Below, in pieces: positions 55,341-63,820 of a DNA stretch of 64,000 nucleotides (the first letter of the stretch is position 1; each line of letters begins with the position of its first letter). The notes under the pieces were generated by a model. That model was not told where the DNA came from and made no database searches. It saw only the letters and a list, made by a program, of their open reading frames with translations. The position numbers and the translations under genes were made by a program. The stretch comes from Pantanalinema rosaneae (GTDB taxonomy: Bacteria > Cyanobacteriota > Cyanobacteriia > Leptolyngbyales > Leptolyngbyaceae), in assembly GCF_050753385.1 (NCBI RefSeq), contig NZ_JBLZFZ010000029.1, positions 1 through 64,000 of the forward strand, in the 5' to 3' direction.

Positions 55341-58300
55341 ATGGTGACTCACCGGACTGTGCTTGTAATTGCTGGCTCTAATCAACCAGAGTACGATTAT
55401 GAACAGCAGCTACGGCAAGATAGCCGTTGGGTATATCGGGTGATTATAGAGCGGGATTATGCTGCCATTTTGGCATTGTCTCACGCTCAACAGATTGACG
55501 GGATGCTTTTGGAATTGTCTTCCCAGCCCGATCGCTGGCATTTACTCAAGCACCTGAAGCAAGACATGGGCGATCGCTGTCCGGCGATCGTGGTGGTGGG
55601 TGGCAATGATGCAGAAATCGCTGTGCAAGCATTGAAACATGGGGCGGCAGATTATTTGGTCAAAGACCGAATGACGGCTGCTGATTTATGCTTTGCTATG
55701 CGAGATGCAATCGCAAATGCCGAATTACAGTACAACCAACGATCTATTCAGGAGGTGTTCCAGCGCTCGATCGAGAATATGCTGGATTGCTTTGGCATCT
55801 TCTCCGCGATTCGCAATGCCTCAGGGCAGATTATTGATTTTCGGGTTGATTACCTGAATGCCATGGCCTGTGAAAGCAACCGCCTGCCCAGAGAGATGCA
55901 AATTGGGCGGAGGCTATGTGAGGTGTTACCTGCCCATCGGGAGTCCGGGTTGTTGGATCAGTATTGTCGATTAGTCGAAACTGGAGAGCCGTTAATCCAA
56001 GATTCCCTGGTTTACGAAGATGTGTATGGTCAGCAACGGTTAGTCCGAGCATTTGATATTCGGGCAACCAAGTTGAATGATGGTTTTGTTGCCTCCTGGC
56101 GTGACATTACCGATCGCAAACAGTTGGAAGTGGAATTAAATCAAACCGTGGCAGATTTGCAAACGTTGTTAGAGATGATTCCGGTAGGGATTGCGATCGC
56201 CACCGATGCCACCTGTACTCAAATGCAGCACAATGCTTACCTGCGACAGTTACTCGGGGTGAGTCCCGGCAATAATATTTCAAAAAGTGCCCCGGCGGAT
56301 CAACAACCTCCCTATCGAGTCTTGCAGAACGGCGAGGAAGTTTCTACCGAGCAGTTGCCGATGCAAGTGGCGGTCAGGTTGGGGGTAGAGGTGCGAGATA
56401 TCGAGTTTGATATTTTGCTGCCAGATGGCACAGTACGGCAAATTTTGTCCTATGCCACTCCCTTGTATAACAACCAGCAGCAGATTCGGGGAGTGATCGG
56501 GGCGTTCTTAGATATTACAGAGCGCAACCGGGCGGCGGCGGCTTTGCAAGCGAGTCAACAACAACTTCAGCGACAACTGGCGGAAATTGAGGCGATTTAT
56601 CAATCGGCGCCGATCGGGTTGAATATTCTGGATACCGATCTGCGGTTTGTCCGGATTAATCAACGGCTAGCCGATATCAATGGCTTGCCAGTCGCGGCCC
56701 ATTTAGGACATACCATTCAGGAGTTATTCCCCGCTTTAGCGGATACTGCTGAACAGCTTTTGCGCCCGGTACTGGAAACCGGAGAACCCCTGTTGAATGT
56801 AGAAATTCATGGCGAAACTCCTGCCCAACCTGGAGTGAAACGGGTCTGGTTAGAACACTTTTTGCCCTTAAAGGAGGGCGATCGGGTGGTTGGCATCAGT
56901 ACCGTATGCGAAGAAATCACGGAGCGAATTCAGATTGAAGCGGCTCTGCGCCAGAGGGAAGAACAATTCCGTAATATGGCAGATCATGCCCCCATGATGG
57001 TTTGGGTGACGGATTCTACGGGATACTGCACTTACTTGAGCAAAAGTTGGTATGAATTCACGGGGCAAACTGAAGCGACAGGATTAGGGAGTGGTTGGTT
57101 GGATGCGGTGCATCCGGACGATCGGGAATTTTCCAGAAATGTGTTTCTCAAGGCAAATGCTGACTGTGAAGCCTTTCGCCTGGAATATCGGTTACGGCAT
57201 CGGCATGGCAGCTATCACTGGGCGATCGATGTAGCAAATCCCTGGTTTGGAGAAGCGGGAGAATTCAAAGGCTATATCGGCTCGGTGATTGATATTAGCG
57301 ATCGCAAACAAGCGGAAGAAGCCCTGCGTTCCTCTGAGGAGCGCTATCGGACTCTGTTTGAGTCCATGAATGAAGGGTTTTGTGTGGTGGAAATGCTGTT
57401 TGATGCAGACAACCACCCGCTTGATTATCGCTTTTTAGAAGTGAATCCGGTATTTGAACAACAAACGGGGCTGCGTCAGGCCTCCGGGAAAACCGCCCGT
57501 CAACTGCTCCCCAATTTGGAACCGCATTGGTTTGAAACCTATGGCAATGTGGCTTTGACGGGAAACCCAACTCGGTTTGAAAGTGGCTCTGATGTAATGG
57601 GTCGCTGGTTTGAGGTTGCCGCCTTTCGGATTGGGACAGCCGACAGCCGCAAAGTCGCGATTCTGTTCAAAGATATTAGCGATCGCAAACAGATAGAGAA
57701 GGCGTTACGCCAAAGTGAGGAACGCTACCGTTACTTAGCCGAAGCAATTCCCCAATTGGTATGGACGTGTGATGCTAACGGGTTGTGTGATTATGTCAAC
57801 CAGCGATTATGTGATTATATTGGCTTAACGGTGGAACAAATTATTGGCAATGGTTGGTTTTCTGCGGTTCATCCCGATGATCAACCAACGATTCAAACTC
57901 GCTGGCTCCATGCCCTGCATCAGGGTAGCTTCTATCGCGATGAATACCGGGTTAAACGCGCATCGGATCACAGCTATCGCTGGCATTTGGTATTGGGGTT
58001 GCCCCTCAAAGATCCGCAGGGCCAGGTCGTAAAGTGGTTTGGTACGTGTACGGATATTCATGACCAAAAGGAATTGGATATCGAGCGCGATCGGTTGCTA
58101 CAACTGGAACGAGACTCTCGGGAAGCGGCTGAACGGGCGAACCGGATTAAAGATGAGTTTCTTGCTGTCCTGTCCCATGAGTTGCGATCGCCGTTAAATC
58201 CCATTTTGGGTTGGTCAAAGCTGTTACAAACTCGTAAATTAGATGTTGTCAAAACGGCTGACGCTCTGGCGACGATCGAGCGGAATGCCAAAATCCAAAT

Positions 58301-59321
58301 GCAGTTGATTGATGATTTGCTAGATATTGCCAAAATTCTCCGGGGTAAACTAACGCTGACCATGACCTCTGTCAATCTTGCCTCGGTCGTGGAAGCGGCG
58401 ATCGAAACTGTGGCAACAACAGCCGCCGCTAAATCGATCTCCCTTGATGCCGAATTACCTAACATTGGACAGGTATCTGGTGATGCTGCCCGTCTCCAAC
58501 AAATCGTCTGGAATTTGTTATCCAATGCGATTAAATTTACACCCAGTCACGGGCGAGTGACGATTCATTTAGAGCGCCGAGAGGCAGATCGGCAAGGATC
58601 GTCTTCCCTGGGCAGCGATGCTTATATTATTGTGACTGACACTGGCAAAGGCATCAGTCCAGACTTCATTCCCTACATTTTTGAATCCTTTCGGCAGGAA
58701 GATGCTTCTATCACTCGTCGCTATGGTGGATTGGGATTAGGCTTGGCGATCGTGCGTCAATTGGTTGAAGCTCATGGTGGCACTATTATGGCGAAAAGCC
58801 CAGGTGAGGGATTAGGGGCTATTTTTACGGTGCGATTACCATTGCTGAATCTGGAACCAGGGACTCAGCCACCGAAGGAGTTACCCCAGTCAACCCTGAA
58901 TTTGACGGGTGTTCGAGTTCTAATTGTGGATGATGATGTGGATGCTCGTGAGTTGTTATTTGTACTATTGACCCAATATGGCGCAGAGGTGTTAGCAACG
59001 GCTTCAGCCAAAGAAGCTCTAGCGAATCTAGAATTATTTCAACCCAATGTATTAGTCAGTGATATTGGGATGCCTGACGTAGATGGCTATTCCCTGATCC
59101 GACAAATCCGCACCTTACCCCCAGAACAGGGTGGCATGATTCCCGCGATCGCGTTGACGGCCTATGCAAAGGAGGATGATCAGCACCGGGCAATTATGAG
59201 TGGCTATCAACAACATATTACGAAGCCCCTTGATCCGGAACAGTTGGTGCAGGCGATCGTGGCGATCGTTCACAATCACCCGTCCTCGCCCTACGTCCAA
59301 GTCGATTTGTCTGGAACTTAG
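55341..59321 (+). CDS. Multi-PAS hybrid histidine kinase with N- and C-terminal receivers
   Basis: 1326 residues, no membrane helix. An N-terminal receiver-like domain (5-130) is degenerate: the phospho-Asp position is Glu58 and the usual N-terminal acidic pair is missing, though Lys108 remains. Six PAS-type domains follow (about 130-265, 270-393, 405-535, 540-660, 665-785 and 790-910). HisKA has His946 (LSHELRSPLN), then HATPase (LLSNAIKFTP, GKGIS, GLGLGLA). A C-terminal receiver at ~1190-1318 has phospho-Asp1241 (VSDIGMPD). This is a soluble phosphorelay sensor; signals are unknown. Confidence 0.95.
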   Translation: MVTHRTVLVIAGSNQPEYDYEQQLRQDSRWVYRVIIERDYAAILALSHAQQIDGMLLELSSQPDRWHLLKHLKQDMGDRCPAIVVVGGNDAEIAVQALKHGAADYLVKDRMTAADLCFAMRDAIANAELQYNQRSIQEVFQRSIENMLDCFGIFSAIRNASGQIIDFRVDYLNAMACESNRLPREMQIGRRLCEVLPAHRESGLLDQYCRLVETGEPLIQDSLVYEDVYGQQRLVRAFDIRATKLNDGFVASWRDITDRKQLEVELNQTVADLQTLLEMIPVGIAIATDATCTQMQHNAYLRQLLGVSPGNNISKSAPADQQPPYRVLQNGEEVSTEQLPMQVAVRLGVEVRDIEFDILLPDGTVRQILSYATPLYNNQQQIRGVIGAFLDITERNRAAAALQASQQQLQRQLAEIEAIYQSAPIGLNILDTDLRFVRINQRLADINGLPVAAHLGHTIQELFPALADTAEQLLRPVLETGEPLLNVEIHGETPAQPGVKRVWLEHFLPLKEGDRVVGISTVCEEITERIQIEAALRQREEQFRNMADHAPMMVWVTDSTGYCTYLSKSWYEFTGQTEATGLGSGWLDAVHPDDREFSRNVFLKANADCEAFRLEYRLRHRHGSYHWAIDVANPWFGEAGEFKGYIGSVIDISDRKQAEEALRSSEERYRTLFESMNEGFCVVEMLFDADNHPLDYRFLEVNPVFEQQTGLRQASGKTARQLLPNLEPHWFETYGNVALTGNPTRFESGSDVMGRWFEVAAFRIGTADSRKVAILFKDISDRKQIEKALRQSEERYRYLAEAIPQLVWTCDANGLCDYVNQRLCDYIGLTVEQIIGNGWFSAVHPDDQPTIQTRWLHALHQGSFYRDEYRVKRASDHSYRWHLVLGLPLKDPQGQVVKWFGTCTDIHDQKELDIERDRLLQLERDSREAAERANRIKDEFLAVLSHELRSPLNPILGWSKLLQTRKLDVVKTADALATIERNAKIQMQLIDDLLDIAKILRGKLTLTMTSVNLASVVEAAIETVATTAAAKSISLDAELPNIGQVSGDAARLQQIVWNLLSNAIKFTPSHGRVTIHLERREADRQGSSSLGSDAYIIVTDTGKGISPDFIPYIFESFRQEDASITRRYGGLGLGLAIVRQLVEAHGGTIMAKSPGEGLGAIFTVRLPLLNLEPGTQPPKELPQSTLNLTGVRVLIVDDDVDARELLFVLLTQYGAEVLATASAKEALANLELFQPNVLVSDIGMPDVDGYSLIRQIRTLPPEQGGMIPAIALTAYAKEDDQHRAIMSGYQQHITKPLDPEQLVQAIVAIVHNHPSSPYVQVDLSGT

Positions 59322-59617
59322 GCGATCGGAGCCAAGGCTGGAGCTGATAAAATTTTGAAAAGTTAATATCATCTAGCCGAATTTTATTACTTCTCAACAA
59401 CTCTTAGGGAATCCTAAGGATTGAATGGCACTGACTCAAGGACACGCTTCACTCTAGTCGCCCCCTAAATCCCCCAATTCTGGGGGACTTTGAGGTTCGG
59501 CTCCCCCAGAATATAGCCTGACGGCATCGTAGAAAGGGGGTTGGGGGCGTTCGGATTGTTATTTCAGTGACATTCTCCTAAGGATTCATTCAGTTGGGAC
59601 GAACTCAGGAGCGATTT
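59322..59617. other. Intergenic region with an inverted-repeat element
   Basis: 296 bases between two signalling genes on the same strand. It contains the element at 59460-59548. No gene is seen. Confidence 0.6.
59460..59548. repeat. GC-rich inverted-repeat element, copy C (long form)
   Basis: It begins CGCCCCCTAAATCCCCC like copy A, and contains ATAGCCTGACGGCATCGTAG, the exact complement of the inner segment of copy B at 31195. It therefore lies in opposite orientation to copy B. Confidence 0.85.
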
Positions 59618-61810
59618 ATGCACCAGTCTTCTTCTGCTTCTAAACCTTGTGCTTGTCGAAATGTTGCACAATGTCAGGCGAAGGAAGCAGGACGGCTCTT
59701 TCTATGGTTTCCAGTTCCTCATACGTTGGCAAAAGTTACTGCCTATCTGAAGCAGGCAACCCTGGAGTATGAGGTGATGCAAGAGCGACCTGGTTTAAGC
59801 TTGATCTGCAAACCTGGACAAGCGAAGGAGATTGCTTGCAGTATTGCCCCGCTTTTAGCCCCGATGGAATTAAGGGAAACTCAGGCTTTATTTATTCGAG
59901 GTGCGGTGCAGCCTCAACTGCAAGATTTTAGTGATATTGCCTCCCTGCAACGTTTTATTAAGTTTAGTCAGTCCGACTGGCTGGTGGATATGCTGGCTAC
60001 CGAACGCTTTACTAGCTACTTCCAGCCGATCGTGGCAATCCAAGACACAACCCAAATTTATGGCTATGAATCCCTCCTGCGGGGATTGGATGAACAGGGC
60101 AATCTGGTTATGCCGGGGACAATTCTGGAGCAGGCAGCAGAATCGGGATTGTTGCCCCAACTGGATCGGATCGCCCGCCTCAGTGCGATTTCCCAGGTGA
60201 GTCGGCATCAACTGGGTGGTCACATTTTCATCAATTTCACGCCCACGGCGTTGTACGATCCGGTGTCCTGTTTGCGGAGTACCGTAGAAGCGATCGATCG
60301 GGCGGGAATTCCCCATGAGCGGATTGTATTTGAAGTGGTGGAGTCAGATAATCCGCAGAATTTAGATCATTTGAGAACAGTGCTGAGGTTTTATCGGGAT
60401 GCCGGGTTTCTCATTGCCCTGGATGATTTAGGGTCTGGCTACTCCGGTCTAAACTTACTCCATCAACTCCGTCCTGACTTCATTAAATTGGATATGGAGT
60501 TGATTCGGGATGTGCACCAGGATCTGTATAAAGCGTCAATCACGGAAAAATTGCTGGAAATTGCGCAAAAGCTGGACATTCAGACGGTTGCTGAAGGCAT
60601 TGAATGTATTGAGGAACTGAACTGGTTACGCGATCGCGGAGCCACGCTGGCTCAAGGGTATTTGATTGCTAAACCCAGTGCTGTACCGGTGACGATTACA
60701 CCCCATTTCGATGTGAATCAACCCAGTAAAACGGCTGTTAGCCCGATACAACTGGCTCAACACCAAAGCGAAGCGGAACGTATCGTGGCATCGGTGACGC
60801 AACGAATTCGGCAGTCATTAGATCTGAATGAAATTCTGCAAACTACGGCAGATGAGGTTCGGCAACTGTTTAATGTAGATCGAGTGGTGATTTATCAGTT
60901 TGAACTGGACTGGAGCGGCTTGGTGGCGGTCGAGTCACTGGCGGAGGGCGGTCTGTCGATCCTGGGGATTCAAGTGATGGATACCTGCTTTCAGTCAACC
61001 CATGCTGCGTATTATCAAGAAGGTAATACGCGAGCGATCGCCGATATTGAAACAGCAGATTTATCTCCCTGTCATGTAGAGTTGCTTCGCAGTTTGCATA
61101 TCCGAGCCAACCTGGTTGTACCAATCTTGCAGCAAGAGAAGTTGTGGGGGCTCCTGATTGCCCATCAATGTACTAACACCCGTCGATGGCAGCAGTCGGA
61201 GGTGAGTTTATTTAATCAACTGGCAAGTCAAGCCGCGATCGCAATTCAGCAATCGGAACTGTATCTCAAACTGCAACAAGCGAATCAGGAACTCCAGCGA
61301 TTGGCGGCTTCCGATGGGTTGACCAAAGTCGCGAATCGTCGCTGTTTTGATGATACGTTAAATGCTGAATGGCAGCGATTGGCACAGGAACAAGCTCCCC
61401 TGTCCCTGATCCTGTGTGATATTGATTGCTTCAAGCTTTATAACGATACGCATGGACATCTAGCGGGAGATGATGCCCTCCGGCAAATCGCTAAGGCGAT
61501 CGCTCAAACTCTCCAACGGCCGATTGACCTCCTGGCTCGATACGGCGGGGAAGAGTTTGCTATTATCTTACCGAACACCGAGGCGGAAGGCGCGATCGCG
61601 CTGGCTAAGCTGATTCAAACGAATGTTAGTGCCCTACAACTGCCGCATCCCAGTTCTCAGGTCAACCAATTTATGACCCTGAGTTTAGGGGTCGCCACCC
61701 TGATTCCTCAGCCCCAGTCTTCTCCGGCAACCTTAATTGCGATCGCGGATCAGGGTCTTTATCAGGCAAAAGCCCAGGGCAAGAACTGTGCGGTGCAATT
61801 ATCTGGCTAA
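59618..61810 (+). CDS. EAL-GAF-GGDEF cyclic-di-GMP enzyme
   Basis: 730 residues from ATG 59618, preceded by AGGAG at 7 bases. The N-terminal ~130 residues are unassigned and begin Cys-rich (Cys11, Cys13, Cys19). The EAL domain (~135-370) has E151-SLLRG, then FINFTP, FEVVES, DDLGSGYS, KLDMELI and AEGIE, so phosphodiesterase residues look complete. GAF spans ~395-545. The GGDEF domain ends with GGEEF at 643-647 and an RPID inhibitory I-site in the correct register. Both activities are predicted. The order EAL before GGDEF is unusual. Confidence 0.93.
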   Translation: MHQSSSASKPCACRNVAQCQAKEAGRLFLWFPVPHTLAKVTAYLKQATLEYEVMQERPGLSLICKPGQAKEIACSIAPLLAPMELRETQALFIRGAVQPQLQDFSDIASLQRFIKFSQSDWLVDMLATERFTSYFQPIVAIQDTTQIYGYESLLRGLDEQGNLVMPGTILEQAAESGLLPQLDRIARLSAISQVSRHQLGGHIFINFTPTALYDPVSCLRSTVEAIDRAGIPHERIVFEVVESDNPQNLDHLRTVLRFYRDAGFLIALDDLGSGYSGLNLLHQLRPDFIKLDMELIRDVHQDLYKASITEKLLEIAQKLDIQTVAEGIECIEELNWLRDRGATLAQGYLIAKPSAVPVTITPHFDVNQPSKTAVSPIQLAQHQSEAERIVASVTQRIRQSLDLNEILQTTADEVRQLFNVDRVVIYQFELDWSGLVAVESLAEGGLSILGIQVMDTCFQSTHAAYYQEGNTRAIADIETADLSPCHVELLRSLHIRANLVVPILQQEKLWGLLIAHQCTNTRRWQQSEVSLFNQLASQAAIAIQQSELYLKLQQANQELQRLAASDGLTKVANRRCFDDTLNAEWQRLAQEQAPLSLILCDIDCFKLYNDTHGHLAGDDALRQIAKAIAQTLQRPIDLLARYGGEEFAIILPNTEAEGAIALAKLIQTNVSALQLPHPSSQVNQFMTLSLGVATLIPQPQSSPATLIAIADQGLYQAKAQGKNCAVQLSG

Positions 61811-62147
61811 AGGGCTGTTGCTCCATCAAGCGCTAATGGATTAACTTCACTCAGGCGGCCACAAATCAATTTTTCTTGTTGAAATTCTTTTGTGACAGAG
61901 CGTTAAACTCTCAGACAACTGAATACACTGTCAACAGGGATAAATGAATAAAATTTTTGGGTAAATTTTTCTTTACAAGTGTTGTAGAACACCTGCTACA
62001 ATCAACCTTTTTTGAAATGATGGAATTACTTCCTTGTTGCCGGAGAACTGAAGCCATCGCCAGTTGGCGATCGCGGTTCTACCTCCAGCAGTTCGATGGA
62101 CAGGGGAGTGCAATGCTTCACATCCTCTTTGAAAGGCAGATGACTCT
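61811..62147. other. Intergenic region upstream of the PstS-like gene
   Basis: 337 bases, AT-rich around 61860-61980. A small palindrome GTGTTGTAGAACAC lies near 61979-61992. I see no clear pair of cyanobacterial Pho boxes. A frame starting at 61957 is not credible. Confidence 0.5.
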
Positions 62148-63224
62148 ATGGTAGTGGGTACAAATAGACTCTCCAGGCTGTTAAACCTGTTCTTGGCGAT
62201 CGCGTCACCCTTTGCTTTATCCGCCTGTGCCCCCTCAACCCAAGTTGAAGAAACGCCCCTTGTTGCGCCTGCGGCTGGGAAGATCGTAGCGGATGGTTCC
62301 AGTACGGTGTACCCGGTCACGGAGGCTGTGGCAAAAGCCTTCCGGACTACGACCGCAGGCACCAACGCCGAGATTGACGTGCGATTTGCTGGCTCTACGG
62401 CAGGATTTCGCCGATTCTGTGCCGGTGAAACGGACATTAGTAATGCCTCTCGCCCGATCTCAAAGGCCGAATTGTCAACCTGTGTGAAAAATGGCGTTGC
62501 CTTTATTGAATTGCCCGTTGCCTTCGATGCTTTGACGATCGCGGTCAATCCCCAAAACTCCTGGGCAAAGGAGATTACGGTTGCTGAACTGAAGCAAGTT
62601 TGGGAACGAGCCGCTCAAGGCAAAATCACCCACTGGAATCAAATTCGCGCTTCCTATCCTAAGCAACCGCTGATGTTATTTGGAGCTGGAGCCGATTCCG
62701 GTACATTCGATTACTTCAATGAGGTGATCATCGGCAGCACAAATGCCAGCCGCGCCGACTATGTTGGCAGTGAAGACGACAATGTTCTGGTACGAGGGAT
62801 TAATCAATCAGTGGGGGCTCTGGGATATATTCCCCACGCTTACTACAAAGCCAATCAAGCGACTGTGAAAGCGCTACCTGTCAATAATGGGAATGGCCCC
62901 GTTTCACCGGATGATCAGAATATTAAAAACGCCACCTATCAACCGCTATCGCGTCCTCTGTTTATCTATGTCAACTCGAAGGCAGCCCAGGATAAACCAG
63001 AATTGCGGGCATTCATCGAGTTCTATCTGCAACGTGCGCCCAGCTTAGTCGAAACGGTAGGCTATTTGCCCTTGCCCGAGGAGGCGTATCGTTTGGCAGA
63101 GATTCAGTTCACGCGGGGCAAAATTGGCACTGCCTTTCAGGGCACTCCAGAACCTAACCTTACGGTGGCTGAACTGCTGCGTCGGCAAACGACTTTCCAG
63201 GCGGAACAGGCAAGCAGACCCTAA
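62148..63224 (+). CDS. pstS: PstS/SphX-like phosphate-binding lipoprotein
   Basis: 358 residues. A lipobox LSAC places the lipidated Cys at 27. Phosphate-binding-protein motifs are clear: DGSSTVYPVTEAVA, RFAGSTAGFRRFCAGETDISNASRPI, and GAGADSGTFDYFNEVI. It binds phosphate (or arsenate) in the periplasm for a Pst-type ABC importer. No pstCAB genes follow. It lies 95 bases upstream of arsR, on the same strand, so it may belong to an arsenic-linked locus and favour phosphate over arsenate (inference). Confidence 0.93.
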   Translation: MVVGTNRLSRLLNLFLAIASPFALSACAPSTQVEETPLVAPAAGKIVADGSSTVYPVTEAVAKAFRTTTAGTNAEIDVRFAGSTAGFRRFCAGETDISNASRPISKAELSTCVKNGVAFIELPVAFDALTIAVNPQNSWAKEITVAELKQVWERAAQGKITHWNQIRASYPKQPLMLFGAGADSGTFDYFNEVIIGSTNASRADYVGSEDDNVLVRGINQSVGALGYIPHAYYKANQATVKALPVNNGNGPVSPDDQNIKNATYQPLSRPLFIYVNSKAAQDKPELRAFIEFYLQRAPSLVETVGYLPLPEEAYRLAEIQFTRGKIGTAFQGTPEPNLTVAELLRRQTTFQAEQASRP

Positions 63225-63250
63225 TCAGGCGGAATCAATCAGAACCAGTC

Positions 63251-63279
63251 ATGACAGATGGCAGAAAATGGGTTAAGAT
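63251..63279 (+). promoter_or_regulatory. Candidate arsR promoter
   Basis: ATGACA and TAAGAT with a 17-base spacer lie directly upstream of the ArsR-type operator at 63287. Binding there would block transcription start. Confidence 0.45.
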
Positions 63280-63286
63280 GAACTGC

Positions 63287-63302
63287 ATCAAAAAAAATTG
63301 AT
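63287..63302. promoter_or_regulatory. ArsR operator, site 1
   Basis: ATCAA-N6-TTGAT, 18 bases before the arsR ATG. To my recollection this matches the operator pattern of the Synechocystis ArsR at the arsBHC promoter. It predicts autorepression relieved by arsenite or antimonite. Confidence 0.8.
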
Positions 63303-63319
63303 AGGTAAGGTTGAACTTG

Positions 63320-63658
63320 ATGGTCAAGGCTGTTTCGTTACCTTCTGAGACGGTGATTGCTGGCTTCCAGGCGTTATCGGATCCTCTCCGAGTCAAAGTT
63401 GTGGAGCTGTTACGGGAGAACGAACTTTGTGTTTGTGATCTCTGTAAAGTGCTGAAGGTGGCTCAGTCTAAACTGTCATTTCACCTGAAAGCCCTCAAGG
63501 ATGCAGATTTGGTGCGATCGCGCCAGGAGGGACGTTGGATTTACTATCGGCTGAATTTGTCTCAATTTGTGGTCTTGGAGCAATACCTGTCGGAGTTCCG
63601 GCGATACAGTCCCATTTTGCCTGCCCGTCCCTGTACTGATGCGGATGATATGCCTTAA
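63320..63658 (+). CDS. arsR: ArsR-family arsenic-responsive repressor
   Basis: 112 residues from ATG 63320 (AAGG 9 bases upstream); an upstream TTG is possible. It has a winged helix with LSDPLRVKVVELL and AQSKLSFHLKAL. The metal-binding motif is ELCVCDLC with Cys37, Cys39 and Cys42, the classic As(III) site on the recognition helix. It should repress its own promoter and the downstream GAPDH operon through the two matching operators. Confidence 0.95.
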   Translation: MVKAVSLPSETVIAGFQALSDPLRVKVVELLRENELCVCDLCKVLKVAQSKLSFHLKALKDADLVRSRQEGRWIYYRLNLSQFVVLEQYLSEFRRYSPILPARPCTDADDMP

Positions 63659-63663
63659 AGTAC

Positions 63664-63740
63664 CCCCCCTTTGATCTTCCCTAACCCTGCTTAAACAGGA
63701 GGGAACCGAACCGTTCAAAGTCCCGAATTTCGGGATGGGA
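63664..63740. repeat. Degenerate copy D of the GC-rich inverted-repeat element
   Basis: The TTCAAAGTCCC...GGGATGGGA stretch follows the pattern of copy B (TTCAAAGTCCCCCAG...GGGGGATTTAG) with substitutions. A small CCCGAATTTCGGG palindrome is at 63722-63734. It lies between arsR and the GAPDH gene. Confidence 0.45.
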
Positions 63741-63767
63741 ATGAGTAGGTATCGTTTTAGTTAATCC

Positions 63768-63783
63768 ATCAATAAAATTTGAT
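63768..63783. promoter_or_regulatory. ArsR operator, site 2
   Basis: A second ATCAA-N6-TTGAT, flanked by CC and GG so the palindrome is longer than site 1. It lies 38 bases before the GAPDH start and predicts ArsR control of the arsenate-detoxification genes. Confidence 0.8.
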
Positions 63784-63820
63784 GGAACAAAATATCAACT
63801 TAATTTGAAATGGAGGAGCA

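Noticed and set aside
61957..62154. 65-codon frame before the PstS-like gene
   Set aside because: It overlaps the PstS start, its sequence (many Cys, Arg and Phe without pattern) matches no family, and a long antisense frame overlaps it equally well.
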